Below, piece by piece: positions 61,387 through 64,000 of a stretch of DNA of 64,000 nt. Under the pieces are notes generated by a model. The model worked only from the letters and a program-made list of their open reading frames with translations, did not search any database and was not told the origin of the DNA. The first letter of the stretch is position 1; every line of letters starts with the position of its first letter. Origin of the DNA: Virgibacillus phasianinus (GTDB lineage Bacteria > Bacillota > Bacilli > Bacillales > Amphibacillaceae); contig NZ_CP022315.1 of the NCBI RefSeq assembly GCF_002216775.1, forward strand, positions 3,906,001 through 3,970,000, read 5' to 3'. Position numbers and translations under genes: made by a program.

Positions 61387-61543
61387 GATTGCGAAAGTTA
61401 TTGCTTTTTTGAAGGCTTTATCAAAAGTTTATATTCTTTATTATTATCACCTATAAATTGCACCCCTTTAATACTTAACTTTTCTATCTATCTCCAATAA
61501 TTCATCAAGAGTTCCAAAACATTTCTCAACTTCTGCTAAATGA

Positions 61544-62383
61544 TCAATCTCGTGATACCTTCCTATAAGAACTAGGAGTTACTCCAAAGTGTTTTTTAAA
61601 TACTCTTGAAAAGTAATTTATATCTTCAAAACCGAGAGAATATCCAATATAAGAAATACTTTCGTCAGATTCCAATAAGCTACGCGCCGCGTAAGTCATT
61701 TTTAATTCTATTAAAAATGCACTTGGTGATTTACCTGTGTGTAACTTAAATAGCCTCCTTAGTGATGATGAACTTATGTTGGCCATGCTACTCATTTCAT
61801 CAATACACATATTTTTTTCAGGATGATTTATCATATAATCAATTATTGTTTGGACTCTATTATCTAGTTTTTTTTCGACCAATGTTTTTCTGTTTTTATA
61901 TCTGTCTTCTTCTATAATTAGCTCTGATGAATTGATAACATATCCTATAATTAATTCTAGATACCCTCTCAACAAGAAGGATTTACCTTTATGATTTGTT
62001 TGTTTTTCCACAATCATTTGATTAAAATAGTCTCGCACCTGAACGTCATTACAAACAATTTTTGTGTTTAAGCCTAAAGTATCTGACCATAATTCAATAT
62101 CATTTAAAGGAATAGAAGCAGTAAACCGGATACTAATAAACGTAAACTCCTCTGATAATGATTCACATGCAAGCTTGCATCCTTGAGGAATATAAATTAT
62201 ATTGTTTTCTTCAACAATATACTCTGTATCATTTATGACAAACTTTCCGTACCCACTTTTAATAAGACGTATCATTGAATAAGGAATGATAGATTCAAAA
62301 TAACTCCATTCTTTTGGAAAAGAATATCGATCTACATATAGATAATTTAAACGTAAAGCTTGATACACACTATTTTGATGCAT
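61544..62383 (-). CDS. AraC-family transcriptional regulator
   Basis: The 279-residue protein has an N-terminal cupin-like sensor (EENNIIYIPQGCKLACESLS) and a C-terminal pair of helix-turn-helix motifs (MSSMANISSSSLRRLFKLHT, YIGYSLGFEDINYFSRVFKK, FGVTPSSYRK). It probably activates the neighbouring oxidoreductase gene in response to a sugar-like ligand. ATG 62383 follows GGGAAGG; earlier starts have no site. Confidence 0.88.
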   Translation of the reverse strand: MHQNSVYQALRLNYLYVDRYSFPKEWSYFESIIPYSMIRLIKSGYGKFVINDTEYIVEENNIIYIPQGCKLACESLSEEFTFISIRFTASIPLNDIELWSDTLGLNTKIVCNDVQVRDYFNQMIVEKQTNHKGKSFLLRGYLELIIGYVINSSELIIEEDRYKNRKTLVEKKLDNRVQTIIDYMINHPEKNMCIDEMSSMANISSSSLRRLFKLHTGKSPSAFLIELKMTYAARSLLESDESISYIGYSLGFEDINYFSRVFKKHFGVTPSSYRKVSRD

Positions 62384-62538
62384 TAAAATCCTTCCCTCTC
62401 TTAAGGTTAACATTACGACCACCTGTTACGGCAGGCGAATTTGGAATTAAATGTAGACACACATAATCAAAACGTACGCATTTACTGTATTCTATCATTT
62501 TTAATCAACATGATTCATCCTTCTGGGTTAAACAAAAT

Positions 62539-62573
62539 ATCACCTCTTAAGATAAAGTACCTCAAGAGGTGAT
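62539..62573 (-). terminator. Terminator of the oxidoreductase gene
   Basis: ATCACCTCTT and AAGAGGTGAT arms with T-rich sequence after it on the minus strand. Confidence 0.7.
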
Positions 62574-62705
62574 AGCCTATAATCCCATTCCCTATAGCTT
62601 CCAAGTCGAATATTGGTAATATATCAGGGTGTTTAATTTTCATATTTTATTGTTTGATTTAGAGGTTCGTTGGCAAACGTGTACATTGGGAGATTCTCAA
62701 TTTTG

Positions 62706-63836
62706 TCAAAGATCATTTGCTAAAACCTCTTTTGTCAGAATCTCTTCCACACTTACTTTTCTGTCTTTTTCCATTGATAAAGTAAGAGCATCAGCAGTAG
62801 CAATAGAGGCTCTAGCCGCAGTGCCGTCTAACAATGGAATAAATTCTTCTTCAATCTCTGTTCCTTGCATAATACGATGAAAATACTTCATTTCTTTTTT
62901 CATTATAGAATGTAGCCACATCGGAGGAGTTTGACTCGGCTTTCCATACATAATGGCTCCGTCATTTTTCAGGCCTCTATAGATTCTTGTCCGGTCCTCG
63001 TCTACTTCTTTTGATTCATGTAATAAAAATCGCTTTTCTTCATCTGGCGTTTTTAATACCACTTTTACATCTTGAAGATCAATTAAAATGGCCCCCTTAG
63101 TTCCTTGGATTTTCACGAAGTGGTCACTCCACCTAAATGCAGAACCATATTGTAATGTCGCAAATCGATTACGTTCAAATTCAAGTGTGATTAACAATAT
63201 ATCGTCTTCATCACCAAATTGACCCCCATGATGTGCGACATTCCCCCCTACCATGCTGACCCTTTTGGCAGGCCCCATTAGGAACTGGATAAAATCTAAT
63301 TCGTGAATGTGGTGATATAAATGCCCGCCTGATATATCCCTTTTCTTTTTCCAACTCACTTGCTCTTGCGCTTCTTCCCAACCATTTCGTTCTGCATGAC
63401 AGAAAAGAATATCGCCAATTTGCCCTTCATTAATCAATCGCTTAGCCGTACGTACACCATTCATGAAATTCATGACATGACCCGCCATGAAAACCAGGTC
63501 ATTTTGCTTTGTATAGTCAATCATTTCGTTACAATCCTCATAGGAAAGTGCGATTGGTTTTTCACAGAATACATGTTTATTATTTTTCGCAGCACATAAA
63601 ACCGGTTCCTTATGATAGCCGTTCGGCGAAGCAATGATTACCGCATCTACATCTTTACGTTGACATAATGACTCAACATCGTTCTCAATATCACAATTAA
63701 GTTCTTTAGCTATATCTTCTGCGTTATTGGGATCATACACAGCTGCAACTTTGGCTTCTTTTAATCCATTTATTATTTTTCCAAGACCTGCTCCGAAATA
63801 ACCTGTACCTACTATTGCATATTTGATTTCACTCAT
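62706..63836 (-). CDS. Gfo/Idh/MocA-family oxidoreductase
   Basis: The 376-residue dehydrogenase begins MSEIKYAIVGTGYFGAGLGK (Rossmann NAD(P) site) and has the family motif FCEKPIALSYEDC with its catalytic Lys; the substrate-domain pattern GGHLYHHIHELDFIQFLMGP follows. It probably oxidises a sugar or inositol derivative. ATG 63836 follows GAGGAGT. It is followed by an AraC gene. Confidence 0.87.
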   Translation of the reverse strand: MSEIKYAIVGTGYFGAGLGKIINGLKEAKVAAVYDPNNAEDIAKELNCDIENDVESLCQRKDVDAVIIASPNGYHKEPVLCAAKNNKHVFCEKPIALSYEDCNEMIDYTKQNDLVFMAGHVMNFMNGVRTAKRLINEGQIGDILFCHAERNGWEEAQEQVSWKKKRDISGGHLYHHIHELDFIQFLMGPAKRVSMVGGNVAHHGGQFGDEDDILLITLEFERNRFATLQYGSAFRWSDHFVKIQGTKGAILIDLQDVKVVLKTPDEEKRFLLHESKEVDEDRTRIYRGLKNDGAIMYGKPSQTPPMWLHSIMKKEMKYFHRIMQGTEIEEEFIPLLDGTAARASIATADALTLSMEKDRKVSVEEILTKEVLANDL

Positions 63837-63940
63837 ATTTAAAACTCCTCATATAAAATTTTGTATCTGTGAGTAACGCTAATTTCCTTTTCATTCTATA
63901 AGCCTTATGACAGTTAGACCTTATAAGAACAATCTCTTTT

Positions 63941-64000
63941 TCAAGTCCGATTTGTGATTGGTCTTTTAAGAATAATTCCATAACCTATAGCAGCAACAAT
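63941..64000 (-). CDS. C-terminal end of a gene running off the window
   Basis: An open frame enters from the right edge and ends at 63941 (IVAAIGYGIILKRPITNRT). The sequence looks like the last helix and basic tail of a membrane protein; too short to classify. Confidence 0.45.
   Translation of the reverse strand: MVAAIGYGIILKRPITNRT

Noticed and set aside
1-64000. tRNA, rRNA, CRISPR arrays, complete insertion sequences, phage modules
   Set aside because: None could be recognised by reading; repeats found are short, non-coding and not regularly spaced.

Overview
The window looks like chromosomal DNA of a low-GC, spore-former-type member of the Bacillaceae, probably in the Virgibacillus/Oceanobacillus/Lentibacillus neighbourhood. 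The reasons are the AT-rich sequence, strong GGAGG-type ribosome binding sites with frequent TTG and GTG starts, a SAM-I (S-box) riboswitch before a YxjG-type methionine synthase, an arsenic operon of the arsR-arsB-arsC / arsD-arsA type, a Yxd/Bce-like peptide-sensing ABC module with YxeA, FIMAH-domain exoproteins, and YolD, YkvA and DUF420 (CtaM) proteins. The genus is an inference. I saw no rRNA, tRNA, CRISPR array or intact transposase.

Layout. 1-9.9 kb: an accessory zone of small membrane proteins and lipoproteins, two decayed DUF3953-like genes, a NUDIX hydrolase, an S66 (MccF/LdcA-type) peptidase, GNAT and GOLPH3-like proteins, an ECF sigma/anti-sigma pair and two unknown genes. 10-12.4 kb: a Rad3/DinG-type helicase with an N-terminal nuclease-like domain. 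12.5-20.2 kb: PAP2 phosphatase, GrpB-like, PfpI/WYL pair, GNAT, DUF4188 and DUF3888 proteins, mixed with gene remnants. 20.4-27.4 kb: metabolic genes (MFS transporter, asparagine synthetase, MDR oxidoreductase, SDR-like protein, trans-sulfuration enzyme). 27.6-33.9 kb: two convergent secreted proteins, a GH92 alpha-mannosidase and an alpha/beta hydrolase, that share the same C-terminal FIMAH domain. 34.2-39.8 kb: a two-component system plus YxeA-ABC transporter, with two promoters built on the same repeat plan. 39.9-40.6 kb: an SOS-box YolD/WYL pair. 40.6-44.2 kb: riboswitch-methionine synthase, PadR/DUF2812, MenB. 44.4-45.4 kb: MazF-type toxin with an antitoxin stump and gene debris. 45.5-52.2 kb: an arsenic island. 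52.4-64 kb: YkvA, two LCMT-type methyltransferases on either side of gamma-glutamyltransferase and CtaM, two DinB proteins flanking an HEAQH protein, an AraC regulator and a Gfo/Idh/MocA oxidoreductase.

How the genes work together. The arsenic island has efflux (ArsB with ArsA and ArsD), arsenate reduction (ArsC), two ArsR regulators with different operator types, a CC/Se-motif protein and a Cys-tailed flavoprotein. The ABC module (permease, ATPase, YxeA) and its regulator/kinase genes appear to be co-controlled through matching TTAAGAA repeat arrays. Most genes lie on the minus strand. The intergenic spaces carry several families of short dispersed repeats, many doubling as terminators, and many truncated or frameshifted genes, so this looks like an actively turning-over accessory region. 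All coordinates and motif matches were read by eye; no database search was run.
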